Below, piece by piece: positions 1 through 10,564 of a stretch of DNA of 64,000 nucleotides. The notes beneath the pieces were generated by a model, which worked only from the letters and a program-made list of their open reading frames with translations, was not told the origin of the DNA and searched no databases. A program made the translations under genes and the position numbers. Source of the DNA: an uncultured Clostridia bacterium (GTDB lineage: Bacteria; Bacillota; Clostridia; Oscillospirales; Oscillospiraceae); NCBI GenBank assembly GCA_947165595.1, contig CAMVAV010000003.1, positions 1 to 64,000 on the forward strand, in the 5' to 3' direction. Position 1 is the stretch's first letter. Each line of letters opens with the position of its first letter.

Positions 1-203
1 GCACCGAGCGGTTGGACGCCATATTGCCGAGGTATTCGCCATACCGCCGAGCCTCAGGCGACGTGCGCCTTGATGATGTCGGCTGCGGCCTCTTCCGCTT
101 CCGTCTGAACGGTTGTCAACAGGGCTTATACAACACAACGGACAGCCCCGCCTGTCAGCCTTGGCGATCCGTTCGGCCCCGGTTGCTCATTCCCCTGCCC
201 CGT

Positions 204-1217
204 TCAAACGGCTTTTGCGGCATACTCGTCGATCATACGGATATAGTTCCGCTTTGCCTCGTCGGAGATCCACGAGGCGAGGAACGAGTTCTTCGCGATC
301 TGGATCACGTCCTCCCGGGAAAGCTCATACTTGCTTGCCAGGGCATGGTAATCGTCGGAAATGTAGCTCTGGAAATACGCCGGATCGTCGGAGTTGACCG
401 TGATAAGCGCGCCGCGCTGCAAAAGATACTTCATCTCCCTGCCCTTCATATCCTCCGTCACAAAGCTGTTGGAAACGGGGCAGCAGGTAAAGCCGATCCT
501 GTGCGCGAGCACATAGTCCACCAGCGCAGGGTCCTCGACAATGTTGGTGCCGTGGTCGATGCGCTCGACGCCGATCTTGTGCAGCACGTCGTAAATGTGG
601 CCGATGGAGTTTTTCTGGTCGATGTCGCAATGCATCGTAACATGGAACCCCTCCCGTTTCGCGCGGTCAAACACCTCCGCGAACTTGAGCGGCGGGTTGT
701 CCCGCTCGTCCGAGTCGAGGCCGATGCCGAGAATTTTGTCGCGGAACGGCAGCGCCGCCTTGTAGGTCTCCATCGCGGAGTCCGCCGTCATATCGCGCAG
801 GAAGCACATGATGAGATGCGCGTCGATCCCCATCTCCCGGCCCTTCTCAATGCCCTTGTAGTAACCGTTGATCACCGTTTCAAAGGGTACGCCGCGCGAG
901 GTGTGCGCCTGCGGGTCGAAAAACAGCTCGCAGTGCTTGACGTTGTGCTTCTTCGCCTTTTCAAAATAGTCGACCGCCAGCGCGCAGAAGTCGTCCTCAT
1001 CCTGAAGCACGTTCATCGCCGGATAGTAGACCTTCAGAAAAGACGTCAGATCGGTAAACTGATAGCTTGCCTTGACCTCTTCGATCGTGGATTGCCCGAT
1101 GTCAACCTTGTTCTTCTGCGCGAGTCTGAGCTTCAGCTCCGGCTCCAGCGAGCCCTCCAGATGGAGATGCAGCTCCGCCTTGGGTAAGCCATAGATGAAT
1201 TCCTTTGTGACGCTCAT
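204..1217 (-). CDS. add: adenosine deaminase
   Basis: PKAELHLHLEGSL metal motif, HCD, DHGTNIVEDPALVDYVL, VNSDDPAYF motifs; AGGAGC SD before the ATG at 1217. Confidence 0.93.
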   Translation of the reverse strand: MSVTKEFIYGLPKAELHLHLEGSLEPELKLRLAQKNKVDIGQSTIEEVKASYQFTDLTSFLKVYYPAMNVLQDEDDFCALAVDYFEKAKKHNVKHCELFFDPQAHTSRGVPFETVINGYYKGIEKGREMGIDAHLIMCFLRDMTADSAMETYKAALPFRDKILGIGLDSDERDNPPLKFAEVFDRAKREGFHVTMHCDIDQKNSIGHIYDVLHKIGVERIDHGTNIVEDPALVDYVLAHRIGFTCCPVSNSFVTEDMKGREMKYLLQRGALITVNSDDPAYFQSYISDDYHALASKYELSREDVIQIAKNSFLASWISDEAKRNYIRMIDEYAAKAV

Positions 1218-1374
1218 TTTCACTGCTCCTTTCAAAAAATAGCAGAAACCACCGGTTCCTGTAATGAACCCTTCCCATCATCCAACTATGTCCGCCGGAT
1301 GGAGGAATCGCGCGTCGATCTGCCCGGCAGGATCGGCTGGAGCTGCGACCGGCTCGAAAGCAGCGACGGCGAAA

Positions 1375-2523
1375 TCAGCCGTCGCCCGATCCTGACGCTT
1401 TCCCCGTCGTGAGAACCCGAACCAGCTCCGGCGCGGTGACGGTGCAGCTCACCCGGTCGATGATCCGATATTCGTCGCCGTTGTCCCACCAGAAGCAGGG
1501 GACGCCGAGCTTTGAAAAGGACGTCACATAGTACTCTGCCCAATCCAGGCGCGACGCATTGTCCGTTCTCTCTTCACAGCCGAATTCCGTAATCACCACG
1601 CCGATGTGCTTGTCCAGAAAGTATGTCTGCAGATCCTCCCGCAGCTTCAGGATCTCCTCCGTATCGTCGGAGATCTCTTCGCTCCAGCTCTCGTTCCCTC
1701 TGTCCGCATCGGTGAACGAATGCGGCAGATAGGCGTGGACCGACGCAAGCACCCGGTGATCCTCCGGCATCTCCAGTTCCTCCAGCGCCCTGGATTTGCA
1801 GCTGGTGGCGTATGCCGGGATCAGCAGAAAGCGCGTTGCGTTGTTTCCGCCGGCTTCGCGGACGGTCTCGATAAAGGCGGCGTTGAGCTGGTTCACCACG
1901 TCCCGCAGCTCGCTTGTACCGTCCGTCCACTCCTCGTCGGTGTCCCGCATCCGAGGCTCGTTCATTCCTTCGAACAGCAAATGCTCATCGCAGTCCGCAA
2001 AGCGCGGCGCGATTTGCCGCCACAGCGACCGAAGCCCTTCCTCCGACGCCTGGGCGTGCTCCTTGTCGGGAATGATAAACAGTTCATGGTGCGTGTCCAG
2101 AATGACGTACAGCCCTTCCGCGAGCGCCTGGTCGACGACCTCGCGCACACGCTCCATCCAAGCCGGGTCGATCGTTCCGTCCGCGTCCGTGTGTTCGCTC
2201 CAGCTCACCGGAATGCGCACGCTGGAAAAACCTGCCGCCCTGATTGCGGCGAACAGCTCCTTCGTCGCCGGCACATTGTGCCAGTAGGTCTCGAAGTCCT
2301 CAACAGTCGGCGCGCTCTTATGCGCCGTAACGCCGTAAGCGTCCAGGTCGTTTCCGATGTTGAAGCCCGCGCCGAGCTTCTCCATCATGCGTATGCCGAT
2401 CATGTCCTTCCGATAGGCGCGGATGCGCGGCGCGAGGAACAGATAGCAGGCAATGGCAAGCCCGAGAAGGATCGCAAAGCTGATGAGATAGATCGACGCG
2501 TTGCGCCGTTTGCTGTTTTTCAT
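1375..2523 (-). CDS. membrane-anchored glycoside hydrolase family 5 (endoglucanase-like)
   Basis: N-terminal TM anchor; GAGFNIGNDLDAYG, RIPVSWSEH, EGMNEPR, VITEFGC motifs of GH5; ATGA overlap with upstream GT2. Confidence 0.9.
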   Translation of the reverse strand: MKNSKRRNASIYLISFAILLGLAIACYLFLAPRIRAYRKDMIGIRMMEKLGAGFNIGNDLDAYGVTAHKSAPTVEDFETYWHNVPATKELFAAIRAAGFSSVRIPVSWSEHTDADGTIDPAWMERVREVVDQALAEGLYVILDTHHELFIIPDKEHAQASEEGLRSLWRQIAPRFADCDEHLLFEGMNEPRMRDTDEEWTDGTSELRDVVNQLNAAFIETVREAGGNNATRFLLIPAYATSCKSRALEELEMPEDHRVLASVHAYLPHSFTDADRGNESWSEEISDDTEEILKLREDLQTYFLDKHIGVVITEFGCEERTDNASRLDWAEYYVTSFSKLGVPCFWWDNGDEYRIIDRVSCTVTAPELVRVLTTGKASGSGDG

Positions 2524-4856
2524 TTCCTCTCCCCCATCGTGACCAACGCGGTCTCGTCAAAGCCCTGAAGCTTCTCCTGCAACGTCTCTTTGGCACGGAG
2601 CTCGCGCCGGCGGCGAGCCTCGCCCTCGCCGAGACGGGCAATGCGATTTTGCTCCACCAGCCAGTCCAGCAGCTTTTCATACAGCGGCTCGTCGGCCAGG
2701 ATCCTGTGAATGTCCGCCGCATCTACCTCGTAAAGGCTGTTTTGGCTGTGCCCCGGCGTTTCAAACCTGCAGGGCAGCTCTACGCCGTCCAGCAGACGCA
2801 CCACAGCCTCTTCGGGTCCCTCCGCCAGCGGGACGTTGATATAGGCGTAGTTAAAGTCCGTGACATGAACCGTTTCCTCGGCGCCGTCGTGCTTCCACAC
2901 CGTATCAAGCTCCAGCAGAATGCGCGGGTAGTGCCGCTTCTGGAAGAACGGCGTCTCGATGCGCTTTTTGGTATTGATGCGTAGGTCGTCGAACACGCCG
3001 CTGTCCTGCTTGATCGTCCCCGGCAGGGGAGGAATGCGGTCGTGATTGATTTGGAGCCAGTCGTCGTAGCAGTCCAGATAATCCTCGATGACCATGGAGT
3101 AGTTCCAGCTGTCCCCGCGCTGGCTGATAAAGACCAGCTTGGCAAGCAGCCTCGCGTGGTAGATGTCCCAGGATAACTCCACCGGGACGACGACGCCTTC
3201 CTCCATATAGTAGGGCCGGTCGAATTCCACCGCCAGGCCCTCCTCGGAGATATCCTTCGTCCTCGCCTTACGGATCCTGCCGTCGATCTCCACCTCGCAC
3301 GGCACGCGCAGCGGTACGCGTTCCGTCTTGCGGTAGGGGATGCGCCCGTCGATGAACAGCACCGACATGATCATGTAGTAGAGGTTCGTCAACAGCCAAA
3401 ACAGCACCACCGTCGGCCCCATGGAGGAGCTTTCAAACATGACGACGAAGCAGCGGACAATACCGATGACCGACAGGACGATCAAAAGCAGGAAGGGGAT
3501 CATGAAAACGCCGTTTCGCTGCTTGACGCCGGACTGATCCTCCTTTCCCGTCACCTTGAATTTTTTGAGCGAGAAGCCGAAGGTCTCCAGAATGATGGGC
3601 AAAAGCATGTAGGGGAACATGATCGTCTCATAGACGCCGGTCCACTTGGTGGAGCGTATGTTGCCGGAGAGCAGCTTGAGGCTGATGCTGCTGGTGACAT
3701 ACATCGGCAGCCAGAATGCCAGCACCTGCGGCAGCGTACACTTGAAGATCGTAAAGCCGAAGGTGGCGTACATGACCGGCGAAAGAATATAAACCAGACG
3801 CTTGAGCGGCGCATACCAGTACCACACGGACGCCCAGTAGTTCATCTTTTGGGAGAATGAAAGGTCGCGGGAGGTGTACAGGTGCATTTTCCGCCCCGTG
3901 GCAATGACGCCGCGCGCCCAGCGGATGCGCTGCTGGATCAGGTTCGGGAGGTCTGTGGGCGACATGCCGGAGGCAAGCGGTTCGCTGATGCCGAGCGATA
4001 CGTAGCCCTTTTTCTCGATCAGAATGCCGGTGGCGAAATCCTCGGTGATGGCCTCGGTGTAAAAGCCGCCCACCGCCTCAAGCGCCTCGCGCGAGAGGAC
4101 CGTATTGGAGCCGCCGTAGATGACGCTGTTGCTCTTGGTGCGCGCCACCTGAATGTCGCGGTAGAAGTAGTCCTGCTCGTTGGGAATGCGCCCCTCGGAG
4201 AAAAGGTTGAACTGGAACAGGTCGGGGTTGTAAAAGTTCTGCGGGGATTGCAGGAAGCCGAGCTTGATTTGCTCCTTTTCCGGTTTTCCCTCATTTTTTA
4301 TCTCCGCGTCCACAAAATACGGGATCGTATGCATGAGAAACTTGCGCCGCGGGATCATGTCGGCGTCGAACGTGACGACGTAGGGCGAGCTGGAATGCTT
4401 CATCGCGTTGTTCAGGTTGCCCGCCTTCGCGCCCTTGTTGTCCGGTCTGTCCAGATAATTGACGCCCATCTTTTCCGCCAGCGCGCGCATTTCCGGGCGG
4501 CGGTTGTCGTCGCACAAATAGATGTGTACCTTGCTTTTGTCCGGGTACTCCATGTGCTTGCAGCCGTTGATGGTTTTGTACAGCAGCTCCGGCTCCTCGC
4601 TGTAGGTCGCGATGAATACATCCACGTCCGGGAAGCGGTCCCGCGGCACCGCCGGCAGATAGTAGCGCTGCGCCGAATTCATATTCATGAAATGTACGAA
4701 CGCCTCCACCATGCCCATCGCCTCCAGCACCAGCAGGGCGATGCCGGCGGTCACGCAGATCCAGCCGCAGCCGAACGGTATGGTGAAGAAGAACCGCCAC
4801 ATCAGGTACACGGAGGAGAAGAACATATTGATGACAAACCAGAATTTCCCTTTCAC
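2520..4856 (-). CDS. bcsA: cellulose synthase-like family 2 glycosyltransferase with C-terminal PilZ domain
   Basis: TFDADM, AITEDFATG, QQRIRWARG (Q(Q/R)xRW) motifs, multiple TM segments, PilZ RKTERVPLR...DISEEGLAV. Confidence 0.92.
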   Translation of the reverse strand: MKGKFWFVINMFFSSVYLMWRFFFTIPFGCGWICVTAGIALLVLEAMGMVEAFVHFMNMNSAQRYYLPAVPRDRFPDVDVFIATYSEEPELLYKTINGCKHMEYPDKSKVHIYLCDDNRRPEMRALAEKMGVNYLDRPDNKGAKAGNLNNAMKHSSSPYVVTFDADMIPRRKFLMHTIPYFVDAEIKNEGKPEKEQIKLGFLQSPQNFYNPDLFQFNLFSEGRIPNEQDYFYRDIQVARTKSNSVIYGGSNTVLSREALEAVGGFYTEAITEDFATGILIEKKGYVSLGISEPLASGMSPTDLPNLIQQRIRWARGVIATGRKMHLYTSRDLSFSQKMNYWASVWYWYAPLKRLVYILSPVMYATFGFTIFKCTLPQVLAFWLPMYVTSSISLKLLSGNIRSTKWTGVYETIMFPYMLLPIILETFGFSLKKFKVTGKEDQSGVKQRNGVFMIPFLLLIVLSVIGIVRCFVVMFESSSMGPTVVLFWLLTNLYYMIMSVLFIDGRIPYRKTERVPLRVPCEVEIDGRIRKARTKDISEEGLAVEFDRPYYMEEGVVVPVELSWDIYHARLLAKLVFISQRGDSWNYSMVIEDYLDCYDDWLQINHDRIPPLPGTIKQDSGVFDDLRINTKKRIETPFFQKRHYPRILLELDTVWKHDGAEETVHVTDFNYAYINVPLAEGPEEAVVRLLDGVELPCRFETPGHSQNSLYEVDAADIHRILADEPLYEKLLDWLVEQNRIARLGEGEARRRRELRAKETLQEKLQGFDETALVTMGERK

Positions 4857-4861
4857 GCAGC

Positions 4862-6085
4862 CTACCCCCTGAAAAACCGGAACGCTTCCTCGTTGATGTT
4901 GTACGGATATGCCTCGACGAGGATGTAGTCGTAATGGACGCCTCCCTCGACCCGGTCCTTAAGATACTCGCCGACGCTCTGCCCGCGCATGTTTTCCAAC
5001 GACCAGATGGCGTCGATCCTGCCGCACATGGGCGCGAGAAACGTGATGACCGGAGACAGATAGGAATCGCGGATCATAAAAATGCCCGGTCCGTCCGGAT
5101 TGTCCAGATTCTCGATCTCCTCAATCGTTCGCAGCTCGTCCAGATAAAGCGCATAGGGCGATTCCTCGTAATAATTGATCGGATCGTTTACCATGGAAAG
5201 ATTCAAAAGCGTTTGGGATAAGGTACCCTCGCTTTCATATGATTCCTCGCTGCTGCGGTAGTACACGCGGCGATAGCGCCCCTCCTCTGTTGGAAAGATC
5301 GCCGTGAAGTCCTCAAAGCCCGAGTAGATAGCGCCTGTATCTCTGCCCATGGAGCCCAGCATCTTCCCGGGATAGGTCTCCACCCTGTAGTTGGCGATAT
5401 CCGTATAGTAATCCTCCGGATCCAGATCCTCGCCGAAGCTTTTTTCGATTTCATCCACGATCACGCGCATTGCCTCAAACGCCGCGGGAACCGTCCAGTG
5501 GTGGTCCGTGCGGAAAAATGCCTCCTCATAGCTCAGACGGTCGCCCGGAATGTACTGCGAGAGATCAACGGTCTCCACGCCGAGACGGCGGAGGTAGAAA
5601 ACCAGCTCATTGACCTTGTTTCGCGGGTCGTTCACAGGCATTCCCGGGCGAAGCCTCGAGTATCGCGGGTCGTATTTTCCCGGCGCGATCAGGAACAGCA
5701 CCTTGCTTCCGTGCTTTTTCGCGTAATCCTGAAGCCGCTTCACGCGTACCGCGTAATGGAAGACGTTTTTGTCCTCCTCGCGATAGAAGGACGCGTAGTT
5801 CAGAAACCCGTTCTCGTCCTTGATAAGCTCGAAGTGGTTGTATTCCCGCTTGCCGAGCGCGCGCTGCGCCGCGCCGTACAGCTCGACCAGCTGCATCCTG
5901 CCGCTGAGCTCCTCGGACATGACCTCCTCCAGCTTCGCGGGCTCGAAGGAGCGGTCCTCTGCCTGATCCATGAGCTCGTCGAGCAGCTCTCCGCGGTTCT
6001 CATACGCGTTCCAGCCGCAGAAGAGGAGCAGCGACGAGAGGAACAGCAGCGCAAACAGATTCTTTTTGAGCAGATATCCGCGCAT
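4862..6085 (-). CDS. AlgJ/AlgX-like SGNH-fold O-acetylation protein (DHHW family)
   Basis: FFRTDHHWTVPAAFEA motif, N-terminal TM, adjacent to MBOAT. Confidence 0.85.
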   Translation of the reverse strand: MRGYLLKKNLFALLFLSSLLLFCGWNAYENRGELLDELMDQAEDRSFEPAKLEEVMSEELSGRMQLVELYGAAQRALGKREYNHFELIKDENGFLNYASFYREEDKNVFHYAVRVKRLQDYAKKHGSKVLFLIAPGKYDPRYSRLRPGMPVNDPRNKVNELVFYLRRLGVETVDLSQYIPGDRLSYEEAFFRTDHHWTVPAAFEAMRVIVDEIEKSFGEDLDPEDYYTDIANYRVETYPGKMLGSMGRDTGAIYSGFEDFTAIFPTEEGRYRRVYYRSSEESYESEGTLSQTLLNLSMVNDPINYYEESPYALYLDELRTIEEIENLDNPDGPGIFMIRDSYLSPVITFLAPMCGRIDAIWSLENMRGQSVGEYLKDRVEGGVHYDYILVEAYPYNINEEAFRFFRG

Positions 6086-6094
6086 AGCGATCTC

Positions 6095-7525
6095 CTAGAA
6101 GTTAAAATAGATGAAGGGGTTGTAGGACCCAATCGCCAGATAGCTGACGCAGGCCACGGCAAGCGCAAGCATGCTCAGCGGATATACCACGGAGTACAGC
6201 ACATGCACCGGGCTTTTCGGGTTCTTGTAAAACCACTCGTTCATCGTGCGGACCACCGGCGTGCAGAGCAAAAGACCGGCAAGCAGGAAGACCCAGTTCT
6301 CTCGCACCAGCATCCACGCCGTAGCGCTTAAAAATCCATTGCGGTTCGCGCCGAGCATGTTGAGGTAAAAGCGCCCCGCCTGATAGACGTCGTCCGCCCG
6401 GAACAGCACCCACTGGAAATTCACGATCAGCAGCGTGTAGAGCCGGAGCAGCAGTTTGCTTTCCACTCGCTCCGGAAACTCCGTAAGGCGCTCCGTCAGC
6501 TGAAGGGCAAAATAGAGCAAGCCCCAAAGGATAAACGTCCAGTTCGCGCCGTGCCAGATGCCGGTCAGCAGCCAGACGACAAACAGGTTGCGCACCATCG
6601 TGTCCTTGTTTTCAACGCGGTTGCCGCCCAGAGGAATGTAGACATACTCCCGGAACCAGTCGGTCAGCGAGATATGCCACCGCTTCCAGAAGTCGGAAAT
6701 CGACGCCGCCGTATAGGGATAGTTGAAATTCTCGCGAAAGCGGAAACCGAAGCAGAGTCCCAGCCCGATCGCCATGTCGGAGTAGGCGGAAAAGTCAAAG
6801 TAGATCTGCAGCGAGTAACAGATGCTGCCAAGCCACGCCAGCGTCGCGGGCACCGGCAGTTTGTCCACGCCCAGCACGGACCAGTTGAACACGTCGTCCG
6901 CGATGGCGGCGAAGGTGTTCGCCAGCAGCACCTTTTTGCCAAGCCCCGTTACAAAGCGGCAAAGGCCGACGGAGATCTTGTCCAGCGTGCTTTTTCGGTT
7001 CCGTATCTGCTCCGAAACCGAGTTGAACTGCACGATAGGCCCGGCAATCAACTGGGGGAAAAAGGCAATATAGAGGCCGACGTAAAACGGATTGACCGGT
7101 TTGGTGTCGCCGCGGTAGACGTCCGCAATGTAGGAGATCGCCTGGAAGGTGTAAAACGAAATGCCGATGGGCAGGGAAAGCTTCAATCCCTCCGCCAGCT
7201 GCGCTCCCCGTGTGCCGAACATGCTCAGGATAAAGCCGAGATACTTAAACAGGAAAAGCGCCGACAGGTTTCCGGCAACCGCCGCGGCCAGGGCAAATTT
7301 TCGCGCCTTGCCCGACGCCGCGCCGATCAAACCGCCGAAGACGGCGTTGAAGACAATGGAGGCGAGCATGAGAAGCACATAAACCGGCTCGCCCCACGCG
7401 TAGAACACCAGGCTTGCCAGCAACAGCCAGATGTTTTGCAGCGTGCGGGAAAAAAACAGAAGATAATACACCGCGAAGACGGCGGGAAAGAAGTAGAGGA
7501 GAAACGGGATACTTGAAAACAGCAT
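6095..7525 (-). CDS. MBOAT family O-acyltransferase (AlgI/DltB-like)
   Basis: PIGISFYTFQAISYIADVYRG, FPQLIAGPI, FWKRWHISLTDWFREYVYIPLGGNR, LLTGIWHGANWTFILWG. Confidence 0.95.
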   Translation of the reverse strand: MLFSSIPFLLYFFPAVFAVYYLLFFSRTLQNIWLLLASLVFYAWGEPVYVLLMLASIVFNAVFGGLIGAASGKARKFALAAAVAGNLSALFLFKYLGFILSMFGTRGAQLAEGLKLSLPIGISFYTFQAISYIADVYRGDTKPVNPFYVGLYIAFFPQLIAGPIVQFNSVSEQIRNRKSTLDKISVGLCRFVTGLGKKVLLANTFAAIADDVFNWSVLGVDKLPVPATLAWLGSICYSLQIYFDFSAYSDMAIGLGLCFGFRFRENFNYPYTAASISDFWKRWHISLTDWFREYVYIPLGGNRVENKDTMVRNLFVVWLLTGIWHGANWTFILWGLLYFALQLTERLTEFPERVESKLLLRLYTLLIVNFQWVLFRADDVYQAGRFYLNMLGANRNGFLSATAWMLVRENWVFLLAGLLLCTPVVRTMNEWFYKNPKSPVHVLYSVVYPLSMLALAVACVSYLAIGSYNPFIYFNF

Positions 7526-7528
7526 CGC

Positions 7529-9169
7529 TCAGCCCTTCTTGTTGATCAGATACGTCGGCAGCAGGAACATGGTTATGGCGATGACAAACGCGAATTCCCG
7601 CATGCCGCCCGTCGTCGTATCCATCGTTGCTCCGGCAGCCAGATCGGTAAGATCCTCCGGGATCGACTGCCCGTGCTTGTGAAGATATGTCTTGATGACG
7701 ACCAGCTCCTGATCATAGACATCCGTAAACCGGCTGAGCTTCACGTCGTCTATTTCGTACGGTTCAAGATGGTAGTTGTGCCAGTTATCGCCGGAATCGT
7801 CCAGATAATCCGCCGCCCATCGGTACCATTCCCTTACCCGCGCCGAACGCAGATACGCGGCCGTTTCGTCGATTACCGAAAAAACATGCTCCTCCGAAAG
7901 CTGCTCCCGCCGGAGCCGGCTGTAGCGCTTCTGGAGCTGCGAGACGAATCTTCTGTCCCGGCAAAGCTCCGCGAAGAAGGTCTGCGTCTGAAAGGCAAGA
8001 TCGGCGGTGTTCAGCTCTTCCACGCGGCTGTTGTCCAGCGCCTGGTCATAGTCCCACACCGGTCCCATGTGAAGCAGATCGCCCGCATTCTTATACATGT
8101 AGGTGGAGTGCTCGCCCGCGTCGTAGTTGCCGAAAAACTCGTTGATCAGAAAATAATCGACAAAGGAATCCACGTCGATATACTTGTCATAGAGCCGGAA
8201 GACCCGGTCGTCCTCCGAATAGAGCACGCGCTCGATCTGGGAGAAATCCTGCTCGATGTAGCGGACTGTTTGCTCCGTGATCCGCGAGGCGGAGGGGTAT
8301 TTGAGTCCGATCCAGTTGTCCTGCTCCGCCCGGTCTCCGTGGCCCTTCGCAATTCCGGACTCTCTTCCCCAGGTGTTGAGCATGAGATCGAAGGTGGTTT
8401 GACGGTCCCTGCGCACGATGTAACCGGAGTACGTCTTCTCTTCGTCGTACTTCTCAATATTGACGCGGTCCTTTCCTCGGGAAACGGTCTCCATCAGCAG
8501 AAAGACCCCCTGATAGGCAAGCGTCCCGTCCTGCTCGGTCAGCACCTCGCAGTAGCGGCAGTCCGGCGCCATGGTGTTGCCGTCGATCTCCGAGGCGATG
8601 CGGTAGGCGAGATAGTTGCGCAGCATGCTCTTGTCAGCCATGCTGCCGTTGAGCACCCACTCAGACCCACGTCCCATGCCGAGAAGGTCCGCGCTGTTAT
8701 CCGTTCCGTCCGGCAGGATGGTTTTGAGCTTGTATTGCTGCTTATCGTAGTTATAGGAGGAATGCCCCTTGCGCTTGATCCGGATCAGGCTTTCGCAGAC
8801 GGGCGGGTCGCTCGTCGTATTGACGCCGGCACCCGTGTCGATGATGCGGAGGGTACCCGTGGTATAGGGATCAAGCCCCTCCGTGACAATTTCTTCGCCG
8901 CCCTGAAAACGCTTGTAGTCCGGCAGCTCGGTGTCCAGCGAGAGGATCACGATGGGCAGATTCGTATGGAAGCCCTCGCCCACCGAAAAGTCCTCGCCGA
9001 GGAAGCGCAGCGGGTCGTCGCCGCTCTCGTCCGGCGCAAGCGCGGCATAGGTCCCGCGCGGATGCTCGGTGTAGTGCATCCCGCCGCGCAGCAGGCACAG
9101 GCCCGCAAGCAGCGCCAGCGCAAGGAGGAACACCAGCAGCAATATTGTTTTTTCCTTTCGCAGAGCCAC
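7529..9169 (-). CDS. CotH kinase-like family protein
   Basis: IKRKGHSSYNYDKQQYKLKT, WVLNGSMADKSMLRNYLAY, GPVWDYDQALDN motifs; N- and C-terminal TM segments. Confidence 0.88.
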   Translation of the reverse strand: MALRKEKTILLLVFLLALALLAGLCLLRGGMHYTEHPRGTYAALAPDESGDDPLRFLGEDFSVGEGFHTNLPIVILSLDTELPDYKRFQGGEEIVTEGLDPYTTGTLRIIDTGAGVNTTSDPPVCESLIRIKRKGHSSYNYDKQQYKLKTILPDGTDNSADLLGMGRGSEWVLNGSMADKSMLRNYLAYRIASEIDGNTMAPDCRYCEVLTEQDGTLAYQGVFLLMETVSRGKDRVNIEKYDEEKTYSGYIVRRDRQTTFDLMLNTWGRESGIAKGHGDRAEQDNWIGLKYPSASRITEQTVRYIEQDFSQIERVLYSEDDRVFRLYDKYIDVDSFVDYFLINEFFGNYDAGEHSTYMYKNAGDLLHMGPVWDYDQALDNSRVEELNTADLAFQTQTFFAELCRDRRFVSQLQKRYSRLRREQLSEEHVFSVIDETAAYLRSARVREWYRWAADYLDDSGDNWHNYHLEPYEIDDVKLSRFTDVYDQELVVIKTYLHKHGQSIPEDLTDLAAGATMDTTTGGMREFAFVIAITMFLLPTYLINKKG

Positions 9170-9180
9170 CGCGGCGCCTC

Positions 9181-9867
9181 CTACAGATTGATCTCCTCAT
9201 CCTGACGGACCAGGCTGACGGAAATGACGTTATCCTTTTCGGAAAAGAGCGTCAGGAACGGGCCGTTTTTCTTTTCCACCTTCTTGAGCAGCTTGTCCGA
9301 TATTTCGTAGATGACCTCGGCTTGTCCTTTTTCTTTGGACACGTTCTGCATCCGCATCACGGCGTGTCCCCGAAAGTAGGAAGTGATGTCCCGCGAAACC
9401 GTGCCGACGGAATCCGACTTGACCTTGAGCACCGCCATGATCCGTTCGTTGTCGCGCACGATGCCGAAAAACATCAGGAACAGGAAGATGATGAAGGTGC
9501 CGATGCCGGCGATCAGGTAGTCCGACACGCCGCAGCAGATACCGACCGCGATTGCCCAGAAGATGTATGCCGTGTCGCGCGGGTCCTTGATCGCCGTGCG
9601 GAAGCGGACGATCGAGAGCGCGCCGACCATGCCGAGGGACAGCGCGATGTTGTTGCCGATCACGTTCATCACCAGCGTTGTGACCAGCGTAAGCATCACC
9701 ACGGAGACGTTAAACTTTCGGCTGTAAACCGCGCCGGCGTGGGAAACACGGTAGGAGATAAAGATGAGAATGCTGAGGACGCACGCCGCGGCAAAGTTGA
9801 TGAGCACGTCCTGAATGGTCAGGGCGCCCGTGGTCAGGATCAATTTGTCGTATAAGTATTCTTTCAT
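9181..9867 (-). CDS. DUF4956 domain-containing membrane protein
   Basis: LSLGMVGALSIVRFRTAIKDPRDTAYIFWAIAVGI signature. Confidence 0.88.
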   Translation of the reverse strand: MKEYLYDKLILTTGALTIQDVLINFAAACVLSILIFISYRVSHAGAVYSRKFNVSVVMLTLVTTLVMNVIGNNIALSLGMVGALSIVRFRTAIKDPRDTAYIFWAIAVGICCGVSDYLIAGIGTFIIFLFLMFFGIVRDNERIMAVLKVKSDSVGTVSRDITSYFRGHAVMRMQNVSKEKGQAEVIYEISDKLLKKVEKKNGPFLTLFSEKDNVISVSLVRQDEEINL

Positions 9868-9880
9868 GTTCTCTCCCCCG

Positions 9881-10564
9881 CTATTTTACTGCGTTTCTTG
9901 ACCGAACGTATTTGCTGTTGGAGATACGCGGCCGGTCCGCCACTTCCAGCGCTTTTTTTATGTAGGAAAACAAAAAGCCGTTGTATTTGACCTCCATGGT
10001 CGTCTCGGCGGGATCCGCCGCCGGGCAGGGCTCGACGCCCGCGCGGAAAAACTCCTCCGGATCCTCCAGCGCGCGCAGGCGCATATCAAAGGTGATCCGG
10101 ATGTCGTTGAACTCGTCCAAAAACGCCAGCCGGTCGTACTCGACGATGCACTTCGGGCGGTAGCCCCTGGTCATCAAAAACGTGTAAAGCCCGTGGGCAA
10201 AGGGCTCCTGCCGCTCCATGAGGAAGGAGTAATCCGTATCGAGCATTCGCTCCGCCTCGTCCCGGCTGAGCAGCAGCGACCGCTTGCGCTGAAAATCTCC
10301 GTCCTTCGCTTTCATTTCCAGCTTGATGGTTTCGCTGTTCGCGCCATAGATACGCATTCGGATTTTCCTGCGGTGATCCAGCCCGTCGATCTTCTCCCAG
10401 TAGTCGTCGTCCATGAACGTGTCAAAGTACAGCGAACGCACCGTATAGCCGGCCTCGCCGTTGTGCGGGTCCGGTTTCATCAGCTTGCCGAGACGCTTGG
10501 CCAGCATGGCGGTTTCGTCGGTCGCGACAAGGTATTTCAATTCCTTTCGGCTCACGTCAAGCAT
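9881..10564 (-). CDS. VTC-domain (polyphosphate polymerase-like) protein
   Basis: RKELKYLV, VRSLYFDT, HRRKIRMRIYG, KLEMKAKDGDFQRK, EYDRLAF, MEVKYNGFLF motifs. Confidence 0.88.
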   Translation of the reverse strand: MLDVSRKELKYLVATDETAMLAKRLGKLMKPDPHNGEAGYTVRSLYFDTFMDDDYWEKIDGLDHRRKIRMRIYGANSETIKLEMKAKDGDFQRKRSLLLSRDEAERMLDTDYSFLMERQEPFAHGLYTFLMTRGYRPKCIVEYDRLAFLDEFNDIRITFDMRLRALEDPEEFFRAGVEPCPAADPAETTMEVKYNGFLFSYIKKALEVADRPRISNSKYVRSRNAVK

